DNA from: Bordetella parapertussis
GTDB taxonomy: Bacteria; Pseudomonadota; Gammaproteobacteria; Burkholderiales; Burkholderiaceae_B
Reading direction: 5' to 3'
Length of the DNA: 64,000 bases
Assembly (NCBI GenBank): GCA_945897365.1
Contig: CAMDFD010000007.1
Span: 62,001 to 126,000, forward strand
The position numbers and the translations under genes were made by a program. Under the pieces are notes generated by a model. That model was not told the origin of the DNA. It saw only the letters and a program-made list of their open reading frames with translations, and did not search any database. This document shows, in pieces, positions 24,675-32,640 of the stretch (position 1 is the first letter of the stretch; every line of letters begins with the position of its first letter).

Positions 24675-25541
24675 CTACCTCGGCGCGACGAAACCGAGAG
24701 ACTTCACCGTTTCCACAAAGAGCGGTTTCCAAGCGTCTGCATTGCCAGTAAACGACGAGTGTCCGTCGTTTTTAAAAGCCGGTAAGCTATAAAACTTTCC
24801 TTTTCCACCGGCATTGATAAAGGCTTCAAACCATTCTTTTGGTAATTTCTCACCCCAATACTTGTCATTAACACTGTATAGCCAATAAACAGGTACTTTA
24901 TTTTTTGCGCCGTAGCTAGCAAAAAGTTTTTCTAATAAATCAGAACGGCAAGGGTAGGCAGGCTTATTAACCGGATCACCGCCACCTCCTCCAGCAAAAT
25001 TAAAAGCGGCTACTAAGCCTGGCAAATCGGACGAAGATAATCCGACAGAAGTGGCCCCACCGAAAGACTGTCCAACAGCAATACCTTTGGTGAAATCAAT
25101 ATACGACTGATCGCTTAACCCTTTTAGGACAGTCGTTGATGTGTCAATGGCGGCTTTGTATACACCTGGGTAGTTTGGAAAGGAACAGTTGCTGTTGAAC
25201 TCGGTGTCTTCACCACCCGTCTCTCCATACCCACCCCGTGTAGGCACAATGACAACAAAGCCCTGTTCCACAAAGAACTTAGATGCTGCAGAGTATCTTG
25301 CCCGACCCATTTTGGCTCGCTCTGCGGCAGAGCCTGAACGTCCGTGATTGAGAATTAAGTAGGGTGATTTTTTTCGATTAGCATCTCTAAAAATAGTCAC
25401 AATGACATTGTGATTGTTGATTTTTCCGTGCGCATTTTGCACAGAGACGGGGATGGTAATGACTTCTTCAATCAGTTTCGATTGTGCAGATATCGAACTA
25501 GAAAATGTAATGAGAAGAAGTCCTAATAATTTTATAAGCAT
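24675..25541 (-). CDS. Secreted alpha/beta hydrolase, dienelactone-hydrolase-like
   Basis: A 288-residue protein with a signal peptide ending SISAQ. ILNHGRSG is the oxyanion-hole block, AVGQSFGGATS holds the nucleophile Ser, and DGHSSF supplies the catalytic His near the C-terminus; an Asp would lie in YSVNDKYWG. This is the fold used by periplasmic dienelactone-hydrolase-like and poly-ester depolymerase-like enzymes; the substrate is not readable. It is convergent with the membrane-protein gene and begins an A/T-richer segment. A 6-bp hairpin (24655-24671) follows the stop. Confidence 0.8.
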   Translation of the reverse strand: MLIKLLGLLLITFSSSISAQSKLIEEVITIPVSVQNAHGKINNHNVIVTIFRDANRKKSPYLILNHGRSGSAAERAKMGRARYSAASKFFVEQGFVVIVPTRGGYGETGGEDTEFNSNCSFPNYPGVYKAAIDTSTTVLKGLSDQSYIDFTKGIAVGQSFGGATSVGLSSSDLPGLVAAFNFAGGGGGDPVNKPAYPCRSDLLEKLFASYGAKNKVPVYWLYSVNDKYWGEKLPKEWFEAFINAGGKGKFYSLPAFKNDGHSSFTGNADAWKPLFVETVKSLGFVAPR

Positions 25542-25599
25542 GTTCTTGATTTTCCCATTGTCTCAATTGCCTAAAAAATTCGTCCGCTCAGTCGCACAA

Positions 25600-26358
25600 T
25601 CAACTCAAATTAAATATTTTTGTTGAAATATGATCTACAAGGGCTTCAGTGTGTTGATTGAGATAGAAGTGGTCGCCTTCAAACCAGTGTGTATCAAAAG
25701 ACCCTTTTGATACATTTTCCCATCCAGCGATGCTGTCTTGATCTAGCCATTCATCTTGTCTTGAGCCTAAAGCCAGGATGGGACAATTTAAAAGGTAGGT
25801 AATCGGCAAACGATTATATTTTTCAGCCATTGAAAAATCAGCTCTAATCATCGGTAAAAGAATATCGAGTAACTCTTGATTTTCGAGAATAGCAGCAGGG
25901 GTGCCGTTATAGGTCCCCATTTGTTGAACGAATCCTTCTGAACTCAAGTGAGAAATGGGCGGACGTTTGCTTTTTGTGGTCGGATCTTGACGGCCCGACA
26001 CAATTAACAAATCAACGTGATGTCCCGCGTTTTGTAATTTTTTCGCGGTTTCATAAGCCGCTAAGGCGCCTAAGCTATGTCCAAAAAGAATCAACTTTCC
26101 TGAGGCCGAACAATAAGGCGCAATGGCATTGAAAGCTTGGTCTGCATACTCATCAAGCGTCGTGAGTAGATCTTCGGAAAAACGTGTTTCTCTTCCGGGA
26201 GATTGAATCGCAAAACCTTGGATATTTTTAGGCAGTAACTTTCCCCAGCTGCGGTAAATCGATGCTCCCGCGCCGGCATATGGGAAGCAAAATAATTTTT
26301 GCTGACTGAGATGCGAGGGAGTGAGTGGGACAATCCACTTGGAAGACTGCTGTGACAT
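25600..26358 (-). CDS. Type II thioesterase (GrsT/RifR-like)
   Basis: About 252 residues from ATG 26358, chosen because AGAGGGG lies just upstream; the open frame extends to 26436. LFCFPYAGAGASIYRSW near the N-terminus and LFGHSLGALAAYETAKKL with the nucleophile Ser are diagnostic of type II thioesterases; EGDHFYLNQH carries the catalytic His. These enzymes remove mis-primed acyl groups from carrier proteins of non-ribosomal peptide or polyketide synthases. No synthase gene lies in the window, so it is either an orphan from a lost cluster or serves a distant one. It is divergent from the MazEF pair. Confidence 0.85.
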   Translation of the reverse strand: MSQQSSKWIVPLTPSHLSQQKLFCFPYAGAGASIYRSWGKLLPKNIQGFAIQSPGRETRFSEDLLTTLDEYADQAFNAIAPYCSASGKLILFGHSLGALAAYETAKKLQNAGHHVDLLIVSGRQDPTTKSKRPPISHLSSEGFVQQMGTYNGTPAAILENQELLDILLPMIRADFSMAEKYNRLPITYLLNCPILALGSRQDEWLDQDSIAGWENVSKGSFDTHWFEGDHFYLNQHTEALVDHISTKIFNLS

Positions 26359-26529
26359 AAACCCCTCTTTAATGAAATGACGCCGATATCGGTATCGGTA
26401 ATGGGATGATTCTTGGTGCAGTATACAAAGACACATTTTTTTACATTTTTATAACACCCAATGTTATTGGCTGTGAGATCTAATACATGAAGGTGGTCAA
26501 GGCCAATCTCAGCGCGAGACAACTCAACA

Positions 26530-26558
26530 TTGTTATAAAAGGAGCTAAAGTATATACT
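26530..26558 (+). promoter_or_regulatory. Promoter and operator of mazEF
   Basis: TTGTTA (26530-26535), a 17-nt spacer and TATACT (26553-26558) stand 28 nt before the antitoxin start. The self-complementary GTATATAC (26550-26557) covers the -10 region and a further TATAC follows at 26565, giving sites for auto-repression by the antitoxin, as is usual for MazEF. Confidence 0.5.
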
Positions 26559-26586
26559 TATGTTTATACATCTACGGAGATTTGAT

Positions 26587-26841
26587 ATGAGTGCGGTCAG
26601 TTTAAATGTGAAGCAATGGGGCAATAGTCTCGGTGTTCGCTTGCCCGCAGCGATTGCAAAGGCTGTGGGTCTGAAGGTGGACCAGTGCGTTGAAATTGCT
26701 GTACAGGGACAGGCCGTCATCATTACGCCATGCAAAGCAAAACCCATGACTCTTGAGGATCGCTTGGCTTGTTACGATCCCCAAAAACATGGCGGAGAAA
26801 TGATGGTTGCGAACGAGTCTCGAGGCGCTGAGAAATGGTGA
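26587..26841 (+). CDS. mazE: MazE-type antitoxin (SpoVT/AbrB fold)
   Basis: An 84-residue protein from ATG 26587 (GGAGAT upstream). The swapped-hairpin DNA-binding fold is recognisable in VKQWGNSLGVRLPAAIAKAVGLKVDQCVEIAVQGQAVIITP, the standard MazE/PemI pattern. The acidic C-terminal tail (LEDRLACYD to GAEKW) would wrap around and inhibit the toxin. Its last codons overlap the toxin start by 7 nt (ATGGTGA), the usual coupling of this module. Confidence 0.9.
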   Translation: MSAVSLNVKQWGNSLGVRLPAAIAKAVGLKVDQCVEIAVQGQAVIITPCKAKPMTLEDRLACYDPQKHGGEMMVANESRGAEKW

Positions 26842-27212
26842 GAAATCGCAAAGACTGGGTGCCTGAGCGTCAAGAGGTGATCTGGATCGACTGCAATCCT
26901 CAGCGTGGCCGTGAAATGCAGGATATACACCCCTTTTTAGTGCTGTCACCGAGTGCATTTAATGCGCGAACATCTCTTGTCATCGGTTTGCCGATGACAA
27001 CCGCTGAATATAATACAGATAATCCATTCGCAGTCTCTGTAGGCATCACAAAGATCCGTAAAACCAGCAAGTCTAGCTATGTGCTTTGCCATCAGCCCAA
27101 ATCTTTTGATTGGCGAGAGCGAGAAGCGTCACCGCATCCGATTGGAGCCCTTGCACAGGGCATTTTTTCTGAGGTCCTGCTTGTTTTTAATCAGATCGTA
27201 AAACTCGCTTAA
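26835..27212 (+). CDS. mazF: MazF/PemK-family endoribonuclease toxin
   Basis: A 125-residue protein. VIWIDCNPQRGREMQDIHPFLVLSP has the GxE and HP features of MazF, and VIGLPMTTAEYN holds the family's conserved (L/C)P(M/I)T block. MazF enzymes cleave mRNA at short sequence motifs when freed from MazE. The gene looks intact: length, conserved basic and Thr residues and the overlap with the antitoxin are all normal. The module sits in the A/T-richer accessory stretch and may stabilise it. Confidence 0.9.
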   Translation: MVRNRKDWVPERQEVIWIDCNPQRGREMQDIHPFLVLSPSAFNARTSLVIGLPMTTAEYNTDNPFAVSVGITKIRKTSKSSYVLCHQPKSFDWREREASPHPIGALAQGIFSEVLLVFNQIVKLA

Positions 27213-27231
27213 TTTTCTAAAATATCAACAT

Positions 27232-27849
27232 ATGTTTCCTTCAGATTTTGTTTACGAATTTTTTACTTTATTGGTAATCCTTGATCCGATCGCGACCGTC
27301 CCTGTATTTTTGGCCGTGACCTATGGTCTGAAGTGGCGCGATGCTCTCAAGGTCGCGTTGACGGCATTGGCTGTTGCTTTTGGCATCCTCGCTGCTTTTA
27401 TTTTTTTAGGCTTACAGTTTTTAAAAGTCTTGGATATCCCCACCTCTTCGTTTCAGCTCGCGGGTTCTTTTATTTTGTTTACGCTAGGCCTGAGTATGGT
27501 GACGGGAAAAATGCATGAAGAGATTTCAAAAATGTCGCCAAATGCCTCCATTTTGGAACGCGCGGTCTATCCCTTAGCGATGCCCTCGATCGCAGGCGCG
27601 GGTGCGATTTTGACTGTGGTGATGCTGAGCGATAACAATGCGCGAGTGATGTCTGAGCAACTACAAACCACCTTCGTTGTGTTGCTGTGCTTGTCGATTC
27701 ACCTCCTTACCTTTATGGCGGGAGGTTTGATCATTCGCTATATCGGCACGATCGGCATACAAATCACCACACGCGTGTTTGGTTTGATGATTTGCAGTAT
27801 CGCAGTCACGGGCATGGTGATCGCGATTAAGGAGAGTTTTGGTATGTAA
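27232..27849 (+). CDS. MarC-family integral membrane protein
   Basis: A 205-residue protein with six hydrophobic segments. LLVILDPIATVPVFLAVT and LAMPSIAGAGAILTVVML are the two related half-motifs (DPxxxxPxF and P...GPG-like) of the MarC/UPF0056 family. The molecular function of the family is not established; an older link to multiple antibiotic resistance was withdrawn. It starts 19 nt after mazF and is convergent with the antitoxin gene at 27859, ending only 9 nt from it. Confidence 0.85.
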   Translation: MFPSDFVYEFFTLLVILDPIATVPVFLAVTYGLKWRDALKVALTALAVAFGILAAFIFLGLQFLKVLDIPTSSFQLAGSFILFTLGLSMVTGKMHEEISKMSPNASILERAVYPLAMPSIAGAGAILTVVMLSDNNARVMSEQLQTTFVVLLCLSIHLLTFMAGGLIIRYIGTIGIQITTRVFGLMICSIAVTGMVIAIKESFGM

Positions 27850-27858
27850 GTGAGTGGT

Positions 27859-28179
27859 TTAAATCGTACGGGTATGGACTGAAATTCTCATTCCTAAGGC
27901 GCCTAGAACTTTAGATACCGTGTCAAAACGAGGTTTTGTATTAGGCTTTAGTGCTTTATACAAGGCCTCTCGAGTGATGCCGCTCGATTTAGAAATCTCC
28001 GCCATACCTTTTGCTCTAGCAATATGCCCTAAAGCAGTGGCTAACTCAGCATCATCTCCCTCTGCAATGACTTGATTCAAATACTCAGTCATCGCTCGCT
28101 TACTTTTTAGATAACGAGTTATGTCAAACTCAGCTAGATCACTCATTTTAATTTTCTTTTCTGGTTTTACAGTTTTCAT
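27859..28179 (-). CDS. HigA-like addiction-module antidote protein (orphaned)
   Basis: A 106-residue protein. The N-terminal part DITRYLKSKRAMTEYLNQVIAEGDDAELATALGHIARAKGM is the signature of the probable addiction-module antidote family, followed by the helix-turn-helix AEISKSSGITREALYKAL and the DTVSKVLGALGM segment. In intact modules a Gp49/RelE-type toxin gene lies directly upstream in the same operon. Here only the first part of such a toxin gene survives, overlapping the antidote start. The antidote itself appears full length and may still regulate its own promoter. Confidence 0.88.
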   Translation of the reverse strand: MKTVKPEKKIKMSDLAEFDITRYLKSKRAMTEYLNQVIAEGDDAELATALGHIARAKGMAEISKSSGITREALYKALKPNTKPRFDTVSKVLGALGMRISVHTRTI

Positions 28180-28252
28180 TTAGTCCTCTAATTAGATCCT
28201 TAAGACTATTAAACCACTCAAGGAAACTCTCAGTTTCTAAAATCCTATACAT
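28148..28252 (-). pseudogene. Truncated HigB/Gp49-type toxin gene
   Basis: From ATG 28252 the frame reads MYRILETESFLEWFNSLKD, the N-terminus of the phage-derived Gp49-like/RelE-type toxins paired with this antidote family. After about 22 codons the frame runs into the antidote gene leader and reads out-of-frame antidote sequence (NENCKTRKEN) to a stop at 28148. A full toxin would be about 100 residues, so roughly three quarters have been deleted with the junction just before the antidote start. The short open frame is too small for a functional RNase fold. Confidence 0.72.
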
Positions 28253-28257
28253 TTTAA

Positions 28258-28287
28258 TATTGTAATCGACCAATTACAATAAATCAA
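28258..28287 (-). promoter_or_regulatory. Retained promoter/operator of the decayed HigBA module
   Basis: On the minus strand TTGATT (28287-28282), a 17-nt spacer and TACAAT (28264-28259) lie just before the truncated toxin start. An 8-bp perfect inverted repeat, ATTGTAAT-N6-ATTACAAT (28259-28280), covers the -10 and spacer. Transcription would begin near the toxin ATG, giving a leaderless or nearly leaderless message. Confidence 0.55.
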
Positions 28288-28380
28288 GGGGCGCTTTATC
28301 TAACGAAGCAGACTATCAGCCTCAACGATAACAACGTAAGCGTATTTGATTTGATGATTTGTAGCAATGCGGTGTCATGT

Positions 28381-29355
28381 CTAAATGACATACTTCTTGC
28401 CCACGGCGGTCGGCGCTAAAACCTGATCTCCAAACGCGTTCGACATCGCTGCGATGGCGCGCCACCCTGTGCAATGACCTGCGCCAATGAGCTTGAGTCC
28501 AAACTGCTTTAGACCTTCGACGGTTTCTGGGATGATGGCTTCGTTAGCGCCCGACAGATGAAACCCACCGAACACTGCGTGGATCGGCGTGTCTGGAAAG
28601 CGCTCTCTCGCGTCAAGGAGCACATTGATGACGCCAGCGTGCGAGCAGGCTGTAAAAATAACGAGTCCTTTGTCTTTGACGTTCACGCCTAGCCATCTTT
28701 CATCGAGCAACAGCTCGTCTTTCTCCCATTCGCCCTTTGCATTTTTACGCACCTGACCGGGCAGGCCGCGCTCAAAGGGTGTGCGTCTGGGAATCTCTCC
28801 GCTGATGGCAAACATATTGTCGAGTAAGGAGACAGTTTCACGATGCAGTGAGACCTCGGCACCTGCGGCGGTGAGTTGCTCGACGCTAGGGATGTCGACC
28901 ATTTCACGATACCTGCCGTTCGGAAGCGTACCAGCACGCTTGTAAAACATGTCGGGGTGTCCGTAAAACGGAATCGCTTTGCCACCATTGCGCTGCCGAA
29001 TCGTATTGAACGCCAATAACAAAGCTCCTGCGTGATCCCAATGGCCATGCGAAAGCACGACGGATTGAACTTTGCCGAGGTCGACGCCAAGTCGACTGAC
29101 GTTGCGCTCAAACGCGTAATCTTCTGGTCCAGTATCGAACAGGACGGTGCGTTCCTGAGTACCTTTACGGGCGGTGATGAGGCAAGACAGGCCGTGTGCG
29201 GCGCAACATAAGCACAGCCCCGCCATCATTTGACCACCTCTGCTAAACAAACCCATGGCCTCGCTGGATACGCCTGCAGGCGTCGTGGAAAGCATATCCG
29301 TTGTGTTGTCGACAAGGATATGGATATCTAACGCATCAACAGTATTGAGCAACAT
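28381..29355 (-). CDS. MBL-fold metallohydrolase
   Basis: A 324-residue metallo-beta-lactamase-fold protein. VLSHGHWDHAGALL is the HxHxDH zinc-binding motif; FDTGPE lies upstream of it, FTACSHAGVINVLL supplies the next His, and GAGHCTGW the last ligand. The spacing and the AHGLSCLI region resemble the group annotated as dihydropterin-phosphate synthase-like MBL proteins, whose activity varies. AAGGAG precedes the ATG. It is divergent from the PuuE-like gene. The function is unknown beyond hydrolase. Confidence 0.82.
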   Translation of the reverse strand: MLLNTVDALDIHILVDNTTDMLSTTPAGVSSEAMGLFSRGGQMMAGLCLCCAAHGLSCLITARKGTQERTVLFDTGPEDYAFERNVSRLGVDLGKVQSVVLSHGHWDHAGALLLAFNTIRQRNGGKAIPFYGHPDMFYKRAGTLPNGRYREMVDIPSVEQLTAAGAEVSLHRETVSLLDNMFAISGEIPRRTPFERGLPGQVRKNAKGEWEKDELLLDERWLGVNVKDKGLVIFTACSHAGVINVLLDARERFPDTPIHAVFGGFHLSGANEAIIPETVEGLKQFGLKLIGAGHCTGWRAIAAMSNAFGDQVLAPTAVGKKYVI

Positions 29356-29518
29356 GGCAAACTCCTTAGGCTTTGGATGGTATGGACGAGTTTAAAGAAA
29401 AAGAGGTGGAAATTGGTGTCGAATGCATGGGGAGCTCATTTTTAAAGTTCGAAGGGCAGCGAGGCAACACTGATAGAGATTCTTGGTTTAAATTAAATAA
29501 AAAATTCGGAGACTGAAG

Positions 29519-30436
29519 ATGAGCTGGCAACCTGCTCGCGACTTCGTTGGCTATGCCCACAACCCTCCCGATCCCAAGTGGCCGGGCGGTGCGCGTTTGG
29601 CCGTGAATTTTGTGATGAATTATGAGGAAGGGTCTGAGCCGTCTGTGCAGGATGGTGAGGGCTTGACGGAAACGGGACTTACAGAGGCGCATGGATCAAA
29701 CCAAGTCAAAGTCGGGCGCGATTTGGCTGCAGAGGGTATGTTTGAATATGGGAGCCGCGTTGGATTTTGGCGGCTCGTTAAGCTTTTCGAAGAAAGAGGT
29801 CTTCCTTTAACGGTGTTTGGCTGCGCCCTCGCACTGGAACGTAATCCTTTGGCAGCTGAAAAAATCAGGCAAATGGGCTATGACGTTTGTTGCCACGGCT
29901 GGCGGTGGATCAAGCATTTTGAGTTGACTGAAGAGCAGGAACGAGAGCATATCCGCTTGGCGATTGAATCACTCAAAAAGACGATTGGTGAAAGACCACT
30001 GGGTTGGTATTGCCGCTATGGTCCCAGTGTGAATACGCGTAGGCTGGTTGCAGAAGAGGGCGGATTTTTATACGACTCTGATTCCTATGCGGATGAGTTG
30101 CCTTTTTGGCAAACCGTTGAAGGTCAGCCTCATTTGGTTGTGCCGTATTCTCTGACCAACAACGATGGTAAGTATGCGGGTACTGTCGGCACCTCAGATG
30201 AGTGGTTCCATTTTGTAAAAGATGCCTTTGACACCCTTTACGAAGAAGGTAAAACTCAACCCAAAATGATGTCTGTGGGTTTGCATATGCGCCTGATCGG
30301 TCATCCGGCACGCTCAGCGGGGCTGAGACGATTGCTAGACTATATTGCAACAAAAAAAGATGTTTGGGTGACCCGCAGAATCGATATTGCTAATCACTGG
30401 CTAAAGACGCATCCATACCCCGGTGCTGAGCGTTAA
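29519..30436 (+). CDS. PuuE-like polysaccharide-deacetylase-family hydrolase
   Basis: A 305-residue protein of the NodB/polysaccharide deacetylase superfamily in its allantoinase-like branch: ARDFVGYAHNPPDPKWPGGARLAVNFVMNYEEG at the start, then EYGSRVGFWRLVKLFEERGLPLTVFGCALALERNP, DVCCHGWRWI and SVGLHMRLIGHPARSAGL. In PuuE this fold hydrolyses allantoin or related cyclic amides. No purine catabolism genes are adjacent, so another cyclic amide is possible. The Bug receptor 93 nt downstream may deliver the substrate. GGAGAC lies upstream of the ATG. Confidence 0.82.
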   Translation: MSWQPARDFVGYAHNPPDPKWPGGARLAVNFVMNYEEGSEPSVQDGEGLTETGLTEAHGSNQVKVGRDLAAEGMFEYGSRVGFWRLVKLFEERGLPLTVFGCALALERNPLAAEKIRQMGYDVCCHGWRWIKHFELTEEQEREHIRLAIESLKKTIGERPLGWYCRYGPSVNTRRLVAEEGGFLYDSDSYADELPFWQTVEGQPHLVVPYSLTNNDGKYAGTVGTSDEWFHFVKDAFDTLYEEGKTQPKMMSVGLHMRLIGHPARSAGLRRLLDYIATKKDVWVTRRIDIANHWLKTHPYPGAER

Positions 30437-30529
30437 TTTTTATCTGGTTTCCTAGTGCGCGATAAAATAGTTTGACTTAATCTAATCTTGCTCCTAATCT
30501 TAAGTTTGAATAAAAATAGGAGATGGACA

Positions 30530-31516
30530 ATGATTAACTTGAATAAAATTTTATCTTCATGTTTTGTAGCCATGGGTATTTTAACGGTTGGACTCACGCC
30601 ATCCGTTGCGCAGTCCGATTATCCAAATAAAACAATTAGATTGGTTGTCCCCTTTGCGCCAGGTGGCGTGACGGATACCAGTGCCCGAATTATCGCCGAG
30701 TACATGGGAAAGCGCTTAGGCAAGCAAATGATCGTGGACAATCGTCCTGGTGCATCTGGCAATATAGGCACAGGGCAAGTTGTCCGTTCCGACCCAGATG
30801 GTTACACCTTGCTTTTGGGTTTTGACGGCACATTGGTGATCAACCCTCACGTTTTCGCCAATATCCCTTTTGATACCGTCAAAGATTTCGCGCCGGTCGG
30901 TAAGATTGGTGATGCGATTTTGATTATGGTTGCGCATCCTTCTTTACCCGCAAATAACCTAAACGAAGTCATTGCATTGTCTAAGAAAACACCTGGCGGT
31001 CTAAGCTACGGTACTTCAGGTTCTGGTAGCACGCCTCACATTATGGGTGAAAGCTTGAATGTAAAGACGGGTGCGAATTTCGTTCACATCGCTTACAAAG
31101 GCGGTGGTCCAGCCATGATCGACTTGCAGGGCGGTAATGTTCCAATCGTGATGACAGCTGTTGCAGGAGCTTTGCCTCACATTCAGGCGGGGCGTATCAA
31201 GGGCATCGGAGTATCGAGTGCAGCACGCGCTTCTTCGCTTCCTAATTTGCCGACATTTATCGAACAAGGTCAAAAAGACTTTATTTTGAATTCTTGGGTT
31301 GGCATCCTTGCGCCACAAAAAACACCTGCTCCCATCATTAACAAGTTGAATGCAACGCTCAACGAGGTGTTGCGTGATCCGGTGGTTGTTGAGCGTCTTC
31401 TGAAACTTGGGGTGACGCCGATGCCAGGAACTCCAGCTCAATTTGGTGCCGCGATGAAAGCAGATTTAGCCGAGTTCGGTAAGGTGGTCAAAGCTGCCAA
31501 AATTAATCAAAACTAA
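30530..31516 (+). CDS. Bug/TctC-family periplasmic receptor 2
   Basis: About 328 residues from ATG 30530 (AGGAGAT upstream; the frame could start at 30488). Signal peptide ends TPSVAQ; the mature protein begins DYPNKTIRLVVPFAPGGVTDTS, with the Bug ligand-loop Asp. It is strikingly similar to the receptor at 59824: both share VVPFAPGGVTDTS, DGTLVINPH, TPGGLSYGTSG and NSWVGI, so they are close paralogues. It follows the PuuE-like gene and is convergent with the isocitrate-lyase-family gene. No permease partner is nearby. Confidence 0.9.
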   Translation: MINLNKILSSCFVAMGILTVGLTPSVAQSDYPNKTIRLVVPFAPGGVTDTSARIIAEYMGKRLGKQMIVDNRPGASGNIGTGQVVRSDPDGYTLLLGFDGTLVINPHVFANIPFDTVKDFAPVGKIGDAILIMVAHPSLPANNLNEVIALSKKTPGGLSYGTSGSGSTPHIMGESLNVKTGANFVHIAYKGGGPAMIDLQGGNVPIVMTAVAGALPHIQAGRIKGIGVSSAARASSLPNLPTFIEQGQKDFILNSWVGILAPQKTPAPIINKLNATLNEVLRDPVVVERLLKLGVTPMPGTPAQFGAAMKADLAEFGKVVKAAKINQN

Positions 31517-31686
31517 GTATTTTTAACCTTCACTGTGTTGGAACTCCGACGCAACTGGCCGAGAATTGATCCAACGCTGCTGTGTGGCTTTGGCGGCTTT
31601 TCCTCGAGCCAGTTGAGTGACTCAATGTTGGGCATTGCAAGCCCCTTTAGTTGACTCAGCAGCCAGAGGGGTTGCAGCGAGATCAT
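31513..31686 (-). CDS. Short open frame downstream of the lyase gene, possibly a gene remnant
   Basis: A 57-codon frame starts 5 nt after the lyase stop and overlaps the opposite receptor gene end by 4 nt. It starts MISLQPLWLLSQLKGLAMPN and ends in a basic tail (QLRRSSNTVKVKN). It fills the intergenic space completely and reads like protein sequence, yet I recognise no family. It may be the C-terminal remnant of a lost gene, since decayed gene pieces also occur on the other side of the lyase gene. Confidence 0.25.
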   Translation of the reverse strand: MISLQPLWLLSQLKGLAMPNIESLNWLEEKPPKPHSSVGSILGQLRRSSNTVKVKNT

Positions 31687-31691
31687 GCGGA

Positions 31692-32570
31692 TTACATATC
31701 AGCGTGCTTGCGGTCGAATTCCCATACTGCTTCAAACCCCATCAGTTGACTAAACTTTTTGAAGTCGTAGAGTTGTTTGAGTACAGATTGCGATGAACCT
31801 TCCTTGAGAAGGGTACCGTACACTTGCTCAAGAATTTGACCGACCGCTAAAAAGGCCATCGCCGGATGGATAGCGATTTTGAAACCCATTTTTTCAAGTT
31901 CAGCTTTGGAATGCACGGGTGTTTTGCCACCTTCGACAACGTTGATCAGTAAGGGTTTTGTGAAACTCTTTCCGATTGTGATCATTTCATCTGTTGATTC
32001 GGGCGCTTCGACAAATAGAATATCGGCGCCAGCTTCAGCGAAAGCATGCGCCCGATCCAAGGCTTCGTTCAGACCATGAGAAGCCCGTGAATCCGTACGC
32101 GCAATGATTAAGAAATCGTCATTGCGACGCGCTTCGCAGGCGACTTTGATTTTGTTGACCATATCCTTGAGAGGAACAACGCGACGGCCAGGTGTGTGTC
32201 CGCATTTCTTAGGAAACTCTTGATCTTCGAGTTGAATACCTGAGACGCCAGCAGCCTCATAGCCTTTAACAGTGTGGGCAACGTTTAACAGACCACCATA
32301 GCCCGTATCGGCATCAGCAATGAGTGGTTTTTGACATCCCTGCGCGATCGTGCCAGCACGATTGAGCATTTCCGTATAGGACGCCAGTCCGGCGTCTGGA
32401 AGGCCCAAATATGAGGCCACCACGCCGTAACCGGTCATATACAAGACATCAAAATCCATTGAATCTGCAAATTTTGCTGAAATCATATCGAATACGCCGG
32501 GGGCAACGATGAGCCCTGGCTCTGAAAAGCGTTGTTTCAAGCGTTTGCGTTTATCTGCTGCATCAATCAT
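31692..32570 (-). CDS. Isocitrate lyase/PEP mutase-family carbon-carbon lyase
   Basis: A 292-residue TIM-barrel enzyme. DADTGYGG binds Mg2+, and KKCGHTPGRRV is the flexible catalytic loop with the Cys found in isocitrate and methylisocitrate lyases (the mutases have Asn-based variants), so lyase activity on a malate-type acid is favoured, for example methylisocitrate or dimethylmalate. QLEDQEFPK and ARTDSRASHGLNEA are also standard. GGAG lies upstream of the ATG. The MmgE/PrpD gene of the neighbouring operon may supply its substrate, by analogy with PrpD and PrpB. A CoA-transferase remnant lies just upstream. Confidence 0.85.
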   Translation of the reverse strand: MIDAADKRKRLKQRFSEPGLIVAPGVFDMISAKFADSMDFDVLYMTGYGVVASYLGLPDAGLASYTEMLNRAGTIAQGCQKPLIADADTGYGGLLNVAHTVKGYEAAGVSGIQLEDQEFPKKCGHTPGRRVVPLKDMVNKIKVACEARRNDDFLIIARTDSRASHGLNEALDRAHAFAEAGADILFVEAPESTDEMITIGKSFTKPLLINVVEGGKTPVHSKAELEKMGFKIAIHPAMAFLAVGQILEQVYGTLLKEGSSQSVLKQLYDFKKFSQLMGFEAVWEFDRKHADM

Positions 32571-32640
32571 TTTTTTAAGTCTCCTGTAAAGCTGATATGA
32601 ATCAGTCTGCGTTTAATCAAATCACACCAGTATCGATAAG

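Noticed and set aside
26486..26589. Short frame starting MKVVKANLSARQLN upstream of mazE
   Set aside because: It runs through the promoter and ribosome site of mazE to a stop overlapping the mazE start codon, with no family match; best explained as chance.
29382..29516. 44-codon plus-strand frame ending 2 nt before the PuuE-like gene
   Set aside because: No ribosome site, no recognisable family and odd composition; proximity to the next start alone is not enough. Kept only as a possible leader.
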